Positions 8,986 through 16,491 of a stretch of DNA of 38,551 nucleotides are shown piece by piece. How positions within the stretch are numbered: the stretch's first letter is position 1; every line of letters starts with the position of its first letter. Made by a program: the position numbers and the translations under genes. The stretch is from NCBI GenBank assembly GCA_002731575.1, contig PCCE01000029.1:23398-61948 (forward strand), written 5' to 3'. This DNA is from Gammaproteobacteria bacterium. GTDB taxonomy: Bacteria; Pseudomonadota; Gammaproteobacteria; Pseudomonadales; Azotimanducaceae. Under the pieces are notes generated by a model. The model saw only the letters and a list, made by a program, of their open reading frames with translations, searched no databases and was not told the origin of the DNA.

Positions 8986-9510
8986 TCAACCGGCAGTTAG
9001 CTGAGTTTTCGCTCGATTAAATACCCAGAAGAAAAGTAAGATCCACACCGCACCGAGTATATACAGGCCTTCCATGCTGGGTATGGCTACTGCACCGAAT
9101 TGCTCACCCGTAAGGTAGGACAAGGGTGAACCACAGCCAACTATCAAGGCACCGAGCAGTGGGCGGTTGACCATAAAGATCAGACTATGACGAATACTCA
9201 GACCCACAGCCAACCACAGCATGACGATCCATGCCGGTGCCAGCGTCAACCCAAAGGGTAAGGCAATGGCCGCACTGCCATAGTCGAGTACGCCAACATA
9301 CATCCACAGGGTATCTAGACACAGGCCGATGGCTCCGAGCAGCGCCACATGAGGCAAATCCTCCTGCAGCTCGCTCTGCCAGAAACTGACCAGAAACATA
9401 ACTGCCAACGCTGGCGCACCAAAGGCAACGCCGCCCAGCACACAACAAAGCCAAGCTGCTTTCAGCAGCAACGCGTTGGCAATTTTGTAGCGACCCGGAG
9501 TCGCAAACAT
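8986..9510 (-). CDS. DUF2878 integral membrane protein
   Basis: A 174-residue, very hydrophobic protein with about six predicted membrane segments and family features of DUF2878 (FWQSELQEDLPHVALLGAIGLCLDTLWMYVGVLDYG near the middle, SPLSYLTGEQFGAV near the end). Function is unknown. The family recurs beside COG2907 FAD oxidoreductases, DUF1365, cyclopropane-synthase-like genes and photolyases in light- or singlet-oxygen-regulated clusters. The frame is open to 9570, overlapping the upstream gene, but ATG at 9510 has AGGAAG four bases before it and leaves a 16-base gap after the oxidoreductase stop, so it is preferred. It is very probably co-transcribed with that gene. Confidence 0.87.
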   Translation of the reverse strand: MFATPGRYKIANALLLKAAWLCCVLGGVAFGAPALAVMFLVSFWQSELQEDLPHVALLGAIGLCLDTLWMYVGVLDYGSAAIALPFGLTLAPAWIVMLWLAVGLSIRHSLIFMVNRPLLGALIVGCGSPLSYLTGEQFGAVAIPSMEGLYILGAVWILLFFWVFNRAKTQLTAG

Positions 9511-9526
9511 CGTCTTCCTAGCCTTA

Positions 9527-10882
9527 TCAGCCACCCTGGCGTTGATCAGCGTTGCCAACATCTGCCGCATAATCTGCAGCGTTGGTGGCTGCTGTATTAT
9601 CGCGAGACAGAGCGGGCAATTTTTCTAACACGTGTTCGGCTGCATCAATACCGCTGCGGAAGCCATCTTCGTGGCCGCCCATGCCCCAGTAAGCACCGCA
9701 ATAAAATGTGCGATCAAAACCGCTAATATCCGCGCGCCGCTGCTGGGCCTGATAGGCGCTAGCATCTAGCACCGGGTGCCGGTACTTGCGCTCGGTCCAG
9801 ATGCGTTTCGGTGCCTGCTGGGGATTTAGGGTAATAAAGAACTGCGGGCCGCGAATTCCCTGCACTCGATTCATCCAATAAGTGGTTTCCGAGCGGCCAG
9901 TGGAATCATCAATGCGAGCATTCCAACTCGACCAGTTCTGCGGGTCTCTTGGCATGTAAGTGGCATCGCCATGCAAGATCACCTGATTATCAGCATATCT
10001 GATCGCACCCAAAACATCGGTCTCAGTTTGGCTAGGCTCTACCAAGGCCTCCAGCGCCTGATCGCTATGACAGGCAATGACGATAGCGTCAAATTCCATT
10101 GTTTCGCTTTCTGTCTCCACACTAACACCACCGGCATGGCGGCGAATCCGTTGCACCCTGGAGCTACAGCGAATGTCACCGGGAAACTGTTGAGCAAACA
10201 CCTCCAGATACTGAGATGCGCCGCCGCTCACGACTTGCCACAGTGACTGTGCGGGATGCTGAAAGATTTTTTGATTTTGTACGATAGACGCCAAATGCTG
10301 CAGCGGTGTATCTAGCGCGCTGGCCTGGCTTTGTGCCCATAGCGCCGCGCACAGGGGCGCCATATGCCGCTGCACAAAGCGATCGCTATAATTGTGCTGG
10401 CGGAAGTAATCTCCGGCATTGAGCTGACCGAGATGCTCTGCAGCCTTGGGGGCTTCCATATGAAAACGCTGCCAATCCCAGAGCAAACGCCAATGCTTAA
10501 GCGAAAACAGCAACTGACTAGAAGAAAAAAACGTACGCCATCCTATGGTGCTGTATTCCAACTCCTCGTGGTCGGCGCGCACACTAAACGACATGTCCGT
10601 GCGCTGGGTCGGAACCCCTATTTGCGCAAGCCACTGACAAAAACTGGCGTGACCGGACGGATGGAAGGCCACGAAGCCAGTATCGATGGTGTAGACCTTG
10701 TCCTCAACCCATACCGAGTGCGAATCCGTATGGCCTCCGAGTCGGCGCTGGGCTTCAAATAGGGTGACGTCAACGGACTCCGCTAACCGATGCGCCGCTG
10801 CAACACCAGATATTCCACCGCCGACCACTGCCACTCGCCTCGTCGCAGAGCGCTGTTGGCTTCTGTTTGTAGGAGCGTTCAT
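9527..10882 (-). CDS. COG2907-type NAD(P)/FAD-dependent oxidoreductase (amine-oxidase fold)
   Basis: A 451-residue flavoprotein. The N-terminal Rossmann dinucleotide motif VAVVGGGISGVAAAHRL (residues ~17-33) continues into FEAQRRLGGHTDSH, the FAD-binding pattern of the amine-oxidase/protoporphyrinogen-oxidase fold. Mid-protein WQVVSGGASQYLEVF and the C-terminal FCGAYWGMGGHEDGFRSGIDAAEHV are hallmarks of COG2907 proteins. In other proteobacteria these are genetically tied to fatty-acid modification on membrane phospholipids and to light or singlet-oxygen responses, beside DUF1365 and Cfa-like genes. Neither DUF1365 nor Cfa is in this window. Exact reaction unknown. Start ATG at 10882 has only a weak Shine-Dalgarno. 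The gene heads a two-gene operon with DUF2878 and is divergent from the lipoprotein gene at 11144. Confidence 0.9.
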   Translation of the reverse strand: MNAPTNRSQQRSATRRVAVVGGGISGVAAAHRLAESVDVTLFEAQRRLGGHTDSHSVWVEDKVYTIDTGFVAFHPSGHASFCQWLAQIGVPTQRTDMSFSVRADHEELEYSTIGWRTFFSSSQLLFSLKHWRLLWDWQRFHMEAPKAAEHLGQLNAGDYFRQHNYSDRFVQRHMAPLCAALWAQSQASALDTPLQHLASIVQNQKIFQHPAQSLWQVVSGGASQYLEVFAQQFPGDIRCSSRVQRIRRHAGGVSVETESETMEFDAIVIACHSDQALEALVEPSQTETDVLGAIRYADNQVILHGDATYMPRDPQNWSSWNARIDDSTGRSETTYWMNRVQGIRGPQFFITLNPQQAPKRIWTERKYRHPVLDASAYQAQQRRADISGFDRTFYCGAYWGMGGHEDGFRSGIDAAEHVLEKLPALSRDNTAATNAADYAADVGNADQRQGG

Positions 10883-11143
10883 GTTCTAGAATCGGTCATA
10901 ATTTTTCTCTGTTCCTTACCTGCTTCTAAGCGTTTTCCCCTAGCAGGCAGGCTTCTTCCTTGATCGCAAACTTGGCGTGGGGTCTTCTGGGTTGCCCGCC
11001 CGCCTCTTGCGCACAGAGGGGAATCAATCTCAGCATGGGGTGCTGTTAGGTACGCATCTTTTGTTACGTGGCGTGAAACAGCTGTGAATCTGCCCTGCCA
11101 AGGCTTCACTCGGTTTTCACGAGCACTTCACTACTCTCACGAA
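10883..11143. promoter_or_regulatory. Divergent intergenic region between FAD oxidoreductase and NTF2-like lipoprotein genes
   Basis: These 261 bases hold the 5' ends of two divergent operons and no convincing gene (a 76-residue minus-strand frame here is Arg/Lys-rich and has no family features). A short perfect inverted repeat, CCTCT / AGAGG with a 7-base loop, lies at 11003-11018. I could not pick confident -35/-10 pairs; no ECF-type TGATC...-TAAGTA pair in the correct spacing was found. Shared control of both operons is plausible from the layout only. Confidence 0.45.
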
Positions 11144-11722
11144 ATGAAACTGTTATCTATTTTTTTGTTGGTCAACCTGTGCCTCGGCGGCTGCGCGACG
11201 AACCCGATAAGTACCACTCCCTACCCACTGGCCTATAAACAGGCGCTAAAAAAGTTTTCCGGAAGTGCAGAAACGCCAGCCTCAGTAATCGACGAGTTTG
11301 TGGACTTTCTGTCAAAGCTCGGCGTAGAAGACACTGCCAGTAGGGCCGCGCAGCTGTACGCCCCAACACTTCACTTCAGTGACGCACTCATGCTGACCAG
11401 TCGCCGAGACAAAGTGGTAGAACACTTCGCCGGTCTAGTACAAGCGGGCACCGGCGTGGAGGTCGAGATACTGCAGACGCTGGAACGGGACGCGGACGTT
11501 TACCTGGTATGGGCTATGAGCGCGGAGTTCCAACCACTACGCAAGACTGTTACTAGCGACACCATTGGCATTACTCACCTGCGCTTCAATTCGCTTGGGC
11601 AAGTCGTTTTGCATCAGGATTTCTGGGATACGGGCTTGGGCTTCTACCAACATATCCCAGCGCTGGGTCGGGTGATCAAAGGCATAAACGGTCGCTTCGC
11701 CGTTGAGGATTCGCAGGAGTGA
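11144..11722 (+). CDS. NTF2/SnoaL-like lipoprotein
   Basis: A 192-residue protein with a lipoprotein signal (MKLLSIFLLVNLCLGGC, Cys17). The remainder fits the cone-shaped NTF2/SnoaL fold: helices at ~45-65, LYAPTLHFSDALMLTSRRDKVVEHFA, then beta-rich VEVEILQTLERDADVYLVWAM and a conserved end ITHLRFNSLGQVVLHQDFWDTG. SnoaL-like proteins of this type recur beside DUF1295, DUF2878 and COG2907 genes; their function in that setting is unknown, and they may bind lipid. The ATG at 11144 is chosen over an in-frame TTG-like start at 11084 because it places the signal peptide at the N-terminus. It overlaps the next gene by four bases (GTGA), so translation is probably coupled. Confidence 0.85.
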   Translation: MKLLSIFLLVNLCLGGCATNPISTTPYPLAYKQALKKFSGSAETPASVIDEFVDFLSKLGVEDTASRAAQLYAPTLHFSDALMLTSRRDKVVEHFAGLVQAGTGVEVEILQTLERDADVYLVWAMSAEFQPLRKTVTSDTIGITHLRFNSLGQVVLHQDFWDTGLGFYQHIPALGRVIKGINGRFAVEDSQE

Positions 11723-13233
11723 TTTGGGCGGGGGGACTCGCCGCGCTCTTTGTGACAGCCCAAAGCCTGCTCGCTTGGCGGCTTTCTTGGCACTACCGCT
11801 GCGCTAGCATTGCCGATAGCTTTTGGCCACTACACCATCTACTGTGCGCTGTGGTCTTAGGGCTGTCACTGCCTATCAGCAGTAGTATTGGTGCCGGACT
11901 GACACTGGGTTTGATTAGCGTATGGGCACTCCGCTTAGCAACCCATATTGCGGTACGACAGGCCGGTGCAGGAGAAGACCGGCGCTACAGAGCGGTGCGT
12001 GAACAAACTGGCATAAACTTTGATCGCGACAGCGTGTGGCTAATTTTTATCCCTCAAGCGCTGATGGCTTGGTTGATTTCGTTGCTGCTGGTCCCTGCAC
12101 TTACTGCAGCCGCATGGCACTGGTCTGCGTATATAGGCGTGCTGATTGGCTTGGTGGGTCTTAGCTGGGAGGTTATCGCAGACCTACAGCTTACCGCCTT
12201 CCTAAAACACAGAGGTAGCCATGAGGTAATGCGTAGCGGCCTCTGGGCACTGTGCCGACACCCAAACTACTTCGGCGAGTGGCTGTTTTGGTTAGGGCAA
12301 ACGCTCATCGCCCTGAGCCTAACCGACAACTGGGGCCTCTTAGCCTTAGTACCGATGGCCCTCGTTACGTTTCTACTACTGCGGTTTACCGGGGTTGCCC
12401 GCACTGAAGACGGCATCACCGAACACAGACCCGAGTACGCGGCATACCAGCAGCACACCCCGGCCTTCTTTCCGAACCCGACGGCGCTGTTTCGTGTTGC
12501 TCGGGCCAGCCTTGCCAAGGTTACTTCCTTGTCGGTGATTATCTTCGGGCTTAGCGTGAGCAACTCAGAACAGGTCTTTGCCGCACCAGTGCAGTCCCAG
12601 AACTGGTATTTTGACGTGCAAATAGACGATCAGACCGTTGGCTTTCACGAATTCACCGCCACCCGTAACGACAGCGGCTACGAGGTAGTTGCCAACGCGA
12701 AGTTTCGCTACACCATTTTCGGCGTGCCCGTATTTTCCTATCGGCACCAAGTGAGCGAGCGCTACGACAAAGACATGTGCCTGCAAAGTATTGCCAGCGA
12801 GACCAAGATCAATGGCCGCACCCAAACATTGCAGGGCACGGCCAACGCTGAGGGCTTTTCTCTTCGAACCAATAGCGCGCAAACACTGGAACAAGGCTGT
12901 CTACTCGCCTTTGCCTACTGGTCCCCAGCACTATTAACTCAGCAACGCTTGCTAAACGGTCAGTCTGGCGAGGTGATCGACATTGCAATAGGCGGCCCAC
13001 TACCCGCAGTTAGCGAAAGTGCAAAAGACGGCACAGGCGAGGCCAGAGAAGAAGATCGCAGAAGAAAAGGCCCAAAAGAAGACGCAAAAATAGACAAGGA
13101 AAGCCTGCAACTCTACACCTTAGCCGGTGGCGAGATTGATATGACCCTTGGCTACAGTGCCGCTGGTAATTGGCGCACGCTGGAATCCCGACTGCCAAAT
13201 GGCCGCACCCTCTCCTATCGACTTAGGCCCTAG
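11719..13233 (+). CDS. DUF1295 membrane protein fused to a periplasmic-like C-terminal domain
   Basis: A 504-residue two-part protein. Residues 1-255 form a multi-span DUF1295 domain, related to steroid 5-alpha-reductase C-terminal and isoprenylcysteine methyltransferase families, with the cofactor-site signature SGLWALCRHPNYFGEW (173-188). Residues ~262-289 (ASLAKVTSLSVIIFGLSVSN...VFAAP) look like a signal peptide with a signal-peptidase site. Residues ~290-504 are a beta-rich domain starting NWYFDVQIDDQTVGFHEFT, resembling the DUF6134-like proteins of the same gene neighbourhoods; a charged linker lies at ~436-461. No stop or frameshift separates the halves. Translation starts at GTG, overlapping the upstream TGA. 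A TTG at 12529 (residue 271) preceded by AAGG could make the second half separately. Function is unknown, probably lipid-related. Confidence 0.82.
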   Translation: MIWAGGLAALFVTAQSLLAWRLSWHYRCASIADSFWPLHHLLCAVVLGLSLPISSSIGAGLTLGLISVWALRLATHIAVRQAGAGEDRRYRAVREQTGINFDRDSVWLIFIPQALMAWLISLLLVPALTAAAWHWSAYIGVLIGLVGLSWEVIADLQLTAFLKHRGSHEVMRSGLWALCRHPNYFGEWLFWLGQTLIALSLTDNWGLLALVPMALVTFLLLRFTGVARTEDGITEHRPEYAAYQQHTPAFFPNPTALFRVARASLAKVTSLSVIIFGLSVSNSEQVFAAPVQSQNWYFDVQIDDQTVGFHEFTATRNDSGYEVVANAKFRYTIFGVPVFSYRHQVSERYDKDMCLQSIASETKINGRTQTLQGTANAEGFSLRTNSAQTLEQGCLLAFAYWSPALLTQQRLLNGQSGEVIDIAIGGPLPAVSESAKDGTGEAREEDRRRKGPKEDAKIDKESLQLYTLAGGEIDMTLGYSAAGNWRTLESRLPNGRTLSYRLRP

Positions 13234-13271
13234 TAAATAATTGGGGCCCTGCCCTCGCTTCGGCAGCCTCG

Positions 13272-14468
13272 CTAGGAACTCAGCGTCTCATCGTCCTGCT
13301 GCAGGACACCGTCTGCAGCTAGAACTTCAATGCTATCGGCCTGGTGGCCCAACCATTCACCTAATACTTCGGCATTGTGCTCACCACGATGTGGCGCCGG
13401 TCCCCGCACGCCGCTGCTAGCGGCAGAAAATCGGTACGGCGATTGGGTTAGCGGGCGTGTGCCGCCAGCGCGGTCATCCATATCGACTATGGCACCACGG
13501 GCGCGCAACGTAGGCTGCTCGATTACATCGGCGGGATCTCGCACCTTGCCCCAAGCCAAGTTCATGGTTTCCATGGCCTGTTCTACCTGCCCCCATGTCT
13601 CAAGGTCGAGCATGTACTCGCCAACAATGGCGCGGCGCGTGCTAACTTTTTCAGCCAGTGGTGTTTCCTTCGTGGTCGGATCAATAATGCCCATCAGTTT
13701 GGTCAGTTGAATCCACAAAAATCGAAAGTCAGCAGACAACAGTATGGGTCCAGCCCCAGTTGGCCAAACATCGTTGGGTAGCGCGGCAGTACTCTCCGCA
13801 TCCTCTAAGGCGTATTGAATTTGATCATCAGTGGCAAAGGTCGCATCGATCATGGCGATGTCGATATGCTGGCCGGTGCCGGTGCGCTCGCGCATGATTA
13901 CTGCTGAAAGCAGACCGACCAGTCCGTGCAAACTTGCGTTGGTATCAGCAATGGACAAAGGCAAGTCATTGAGCGCGCCGCCGCCGCGATTAGTTTGGCG
14001 CTGCATTAGGCCCGCCTCGGCGTGAATAATGGGGGCATAGGCAGGCCGATGAGATTCTGGCCCGCCTTGGCCAAAGCCTGAAATAGACAGCATGATCAGA
14101 CCCGGGTTTACCTCTTGCAGCACCTCGTAGCCAAGGCCGAGGCGCGGCATGACATCTGGGCGATAGTTCTCAATCAGAATATCTGCCTTGGCAACCAGTG
14201 CCTCAACCAACTCCACAGCGCCCGGCGCGCGCAGATCCACACAGATGTTACGTTTACCAGCGTTCTGCTGATGGTAGTAACCTGGCAGACCGGCAATGTC
14301 ACGACCCCAGAGCCGAGTGATGTCACCATCGGGTGGCTCGATCTTGACTACGTCGGCACCCAGATCACAGAGCATCCTCCCGGCAAAGGGGCCAGCCAGT
14401 ACCCTGGAAAAATCCAAAACTTTCAAACCGTGCAGTGGATAGTTAGCGTCCGCTTGTCGTCTACTCAT
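13272..14468 (-). CDS. CaiB/BaiF family (class III) CoA-transferase
   Basis: A 398-residue CoA-transferase that moves CoA between carboxylic acids through an aspartyl-CoA thioester. Family features are PLHGLKVLDFSRVLAGPFAGRML at the N-terminus, LGADVVKIEPPDGD, the CoA-site region NAGKRNICVDLRAP, and the catalytic loop LSIADTNASLHG with Asp175 as expected nucleophile, then RERTGTGQHIDIAMIDA. The C-terminal domain (APHRGEHNAEVLGEWLG) closes the ring-like fold. Substrates cannot be assigned from sequence. A GAGG lies about 10 bases before the ATG at 14468. It is divergent from the phytanoyl-CoA-dioxygenase-like gene, 67 bases apart, which suggests a shared control region and pathway. Confidence 0.92.
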   Translation of the reverse strand: MSRRQADANYPLHGLKVLDFSRVLAGPFAGRMLCDLGADVVKIEPPDGDITRLWGRDIAGLPGYYHQQNAGKRNICVDLRAPGAVELVEALVAKADILIENYRPDVMPRLGLGYEVLQEVNPGLIMLSISGFGQGGPESHRPAYAPIIHAEAGLMQRQTNRGGGALNDLPLSIADTNASLHGLVGLLSAVIMRERTGTGQHIDIAMIDATFATDDQIQYALEDAESTAALPNDVWPTGAGPILLSADFRFLWIQLTKLMGIIDPTTKETPLAEKVSTRRAIVGEYMLDLETWGQVEQAMETMNLAWGKVRDPADVIEQPTLRARGAIVDMDDRAGGTRPLTQSPYRFSAASSGVRGPAPHRGEHNAEVLGEWLGHQADSIEVLAADGVLQQDDETLSS

Positions 14469-14535
14469 TTGCCCATTTCCTCAAACCCTTGCTACCCCTT
14501 ATGCTCTCAGACCTGAGCCTCAATGGGGAGTAAGC

Positions 14536-15594
14536 ATGGCGAAAAATCCAACCGCCAACATATCGGGATTCCCGACAGAGCCACCGCTAATTGCTGATGG
14601 AAACACACAAAATGGATCGCTAGATGATTTGGGTTGGGCTGACGCCGACAGCGAAGCCTTTGCCGAGCAGCGCGCCTACTTAGCCAATCACAATGGCATA
14701 CGCGGATTAGAGCGGCTGCAACCTGAAGATGTCGAGGACGCGGTGCGGCTATTCTACCGTGACGGCTTTGTGGTCATTGAAAATGTGCTTACCCCTAAAC
14801 AACTCGACCAACTGAACACGGCGTCCGAGCGGGTCATACGCGATGTTCTGGCCAAGGACAAAAACCGCCAAGGTAATCGCGGCAGCCATCGCTATTCCTT
14901 TGGATCAGCCAGTATCACCGGTCAACTGCTGCACGAACCCGCCTGGGCTATGCTGGTAGATCTGCCCACAGTGACCCCTATTATTACCGCCATCTTTGGC
15001 AGTCGGAACTACATTTTGCGCGGCGCTGGCGGCGACTTTTGTTTGCCCGGTGCCAGCAGCTATCAACCCCTGCACTCTGATATGAACGACCGGCTCGAGT
15101 ACCAAGGCCAAACCTTTGGTTCGTTTCACGACCCTCGCGGCAAGCTCAATTATCGAGATCTGCCCTGCCCCTATGTTTGCTGTAACTTTTTGACCTGCGA
15201 TTTTACTGCCATCAACGGCCCAATCAGACAAATACCCGGCACCCAACACAGCCAGCAAAAAATACCCAAGCTCGCTCAAGAACCGGAATGGATGAAACTC
15301 AGCACGGTTTGTCCGGCACCAGCAGGCAGTGTGCTGATCCGCGACACACGGGCTTGGCACGGCGGCACACCAAATTTGTCAGATCATGTGCGTGCAATGC
15401 CTAACGCAGAGTTTCATGCGCCTTGGTATCGTGAACCCATGCGCACTAGTATGCCTAGGGAGATTTACAACACGCTCAGCGAGCATGGCCAGTATATTGC
15501 TCGGTATTTAGTCGCTGGCGCCGGTGAGGAGCTGCGCACCGGCTTTCGCGAGGACTTGGGTACTACGCCGCCGGGATTCCGGAAAAAGCCCTAG
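14536..15594 (+). CDS. Phytanoyl-CoA dioxygenase (PhyH) family protein
   Basis: A 352-residue Fe(II)/2-oxoglutarate-dependent oxygenase. The double-stranded beta-helix core carries the iron triad His180-x-Asp182 (QPLHSDMND) and His275 (RAWHGG), with Arg285 a candidate 2-oxoglutarate ligand. FTAINGPIRQIPGTQHSQQ is the PhyH-type strand before the distal histidine, and FYRDGFVVIENVLTPKQL the usual N-terminal segment. Family members hydroxylate the alpha-carbon of branched acyl-CoAs or many small molecules. The gene lies between a CoA-transferase and a RraA-family gene, which fits alpha-hydroxylation and later cleavage of an acid, but substrate is unknown. A GGGAG Shine-Dalgarno precedes the ATG. 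Confidence 0.9.
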   Translation: MAKNPTANISGFPTEPPLIADGNTQNGSLDDLGWADADSEAFAEQRAYLANHNGIRGLERLQPEDVEDAVRLFYRDGFVVIENVLTPKQLDQLNTASERVIRDVLAKDKNRQGNRGSHRYSFGSASITGQLLHEPAWAMLVDLPTVTPIITAIFGSRNYILRGAGGDFCLPGASSYQPLHSDMNDRLEYQGQTFGSFHDPRGKLNYRDLPCPYVCCNFLTCDFTAINGPIRQIPGTQHSQQKIPKLAQEPEWMKLSTVCPAPAGSVLIRDTRAWHGGTPNLSDHVRAMPNAEFHAPWYREPMRTSMPREIYNTLSEHGQYIARYLVAGAGEELRTGFREDLGTTPPGFRKKP

Positions 15595-15647
15595 TAGGCC
15601 AAGAGTCTAACCATTAGCTCTATGCAATGATGGTTCCTAGGTGAAGC

Positions 15648-16352
15648 TTAGTGTATCTCCGCAGCTTCACCTTGGGCTTTCCGCAGCTTCGCAAAATCGA
15701 AATCCGGCTGCTGAGCGGCACTAATGATGACGGCTTCCTGACGCGCTAACTGCTCGGCTGCTGCTTTCACCTGACCGATAACATCGGCCGGTATGACCAC
15801 GGCTCCGTGCTGATCAGCATGAATGATGTCGCCATCGACAACGCGCATTCCAACCACATCTACCGGGCGCGAGAAGTCCACCACATGCACGTAGGCATGA
15901 GATGGCAGCACGCTGGCCGCAAGCATTTGAAAACCAGGTGCAATATCGGGAATGTCGCGGACGCCGCCATCAGTGATTACCCCCTGACAGCCGAAGCCCC
16001 TATGGATATTTGAATTCACTTCCCCCCATAAACAACCATAGCCATTGTTGCCATCGAGATCCTGAATCACCGCGATACTAGGCTTAGGTCCGCTGTCGAC
16101 GTACTCGTAATAGCCATCGGACAGTGCTCTCGCCTCACGCCCCGAAAGATCTGAAGGGTGTGCGGCGCGAATGGTCGCAGTACGCGCATAGCCCACCATG
16201 GGCGGTAACTCTGGGCGCGTGCACACCAGCTGGGAGGTGGTAAAGCCATAGCCTCGGCGTTGCGGTATTAGCAGTTCCAATGCATTGCAAACCGTCGGCG
16301 TATCGATGGTTTGCAGGGATTCAATCAACGCATCATTCAGTTCTGTGCTCAT
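15648..16352 (-). CDS. RraA-family protein (possible oxo-acid aldolase/decarboxylase)
   Basis: A 234-residue member of the RraA/HMG-aldolase fold. The active-site patterns of the enzymatic branch are kept: YGCLWGEVNSN, then GFGCQGVITDGGVRD (Arg132, Asp133, the metal/substrate pair), and a C-terminal DGDIIHADQHGAVVIPADV. In characterised relatives this branch cleaves 4-hydroxy-4-methyl-2-oxoglutarate or decarboxylates oxaloacetate with a divalent metal; others only inhibit RNase E. Conservation of the Arg-Asp pair favours an enzyme. It converges with the PhyH-like gene with a 53-base gap and is divergent from the acyl-CoA synthetase gene. Reaction here is inferred by family only. Confidence 0.88.
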   Translation of the reverse strand: MSTELNDALIESLQTIDTPTVCNALELLIPQRRGYGFTTSQLVCTRPELPPMVGYARTATIRAAHPSDLSGREARALSDGYYEYVDSGPKPSIAVIQDLDGNNGYGCLWGEVNSNIHRGFGCQGVITDGGVRDIPDIAPGFQMLAASVLPSHAYVHVVDFSRPVDVVGMRVVDGDIIHADQHGAVVIPADVIGQVKAAAEQLARQEAVIISAAQQPDFDFAKLRKAQGEAAEIH

Positions 16353-16377
16353 AAAAATTTCTCGCCTGGAAAATTAA

Positions 16378-16399
16378 CTCGGCGATCGTCTCCGCCGAG
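16378..16399. promoter_or_regulatory. Inverted repeat in RraA / acyl-CoA synthetase divergent region
   Basis: CTCGGCG, an 8-base spacer, then CGCCGAG form a perfect 7-bp dyad in the 139-base region between the divergent start codons at 16352 and 16492. It lies 26 bases from the RraA-family start, with no T-run, so an operator for a dimeric regulator is more likely than a terminator. No regulator gene is adjacent. Function inferred. Confidence 0.45.
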
Positions 16400-16491
16400 G
16401 CTTATGTCAAGTTTGGTAAGGCTAGCGTTCAGGCCCAGCGCGGGTATTATTATTGACGCAGTAGAGGGGTTTAGGAAGGGAGTATTTTATC

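Noticed and set aside
10883-11143. sigmaE/ChrR-type promoter for the FAD oxidoreductase operon
   Set aside because: No TGATC-type -35 with a TAAGTA-like -10 at correct spacing was seen by eye.
15595-15647. AACCAT/ATGGTT stem between the PhyH-like and RraA-like genes as a bidirectional terminator
   Set aside because: Long 15-base loop, no T-tract on either side.
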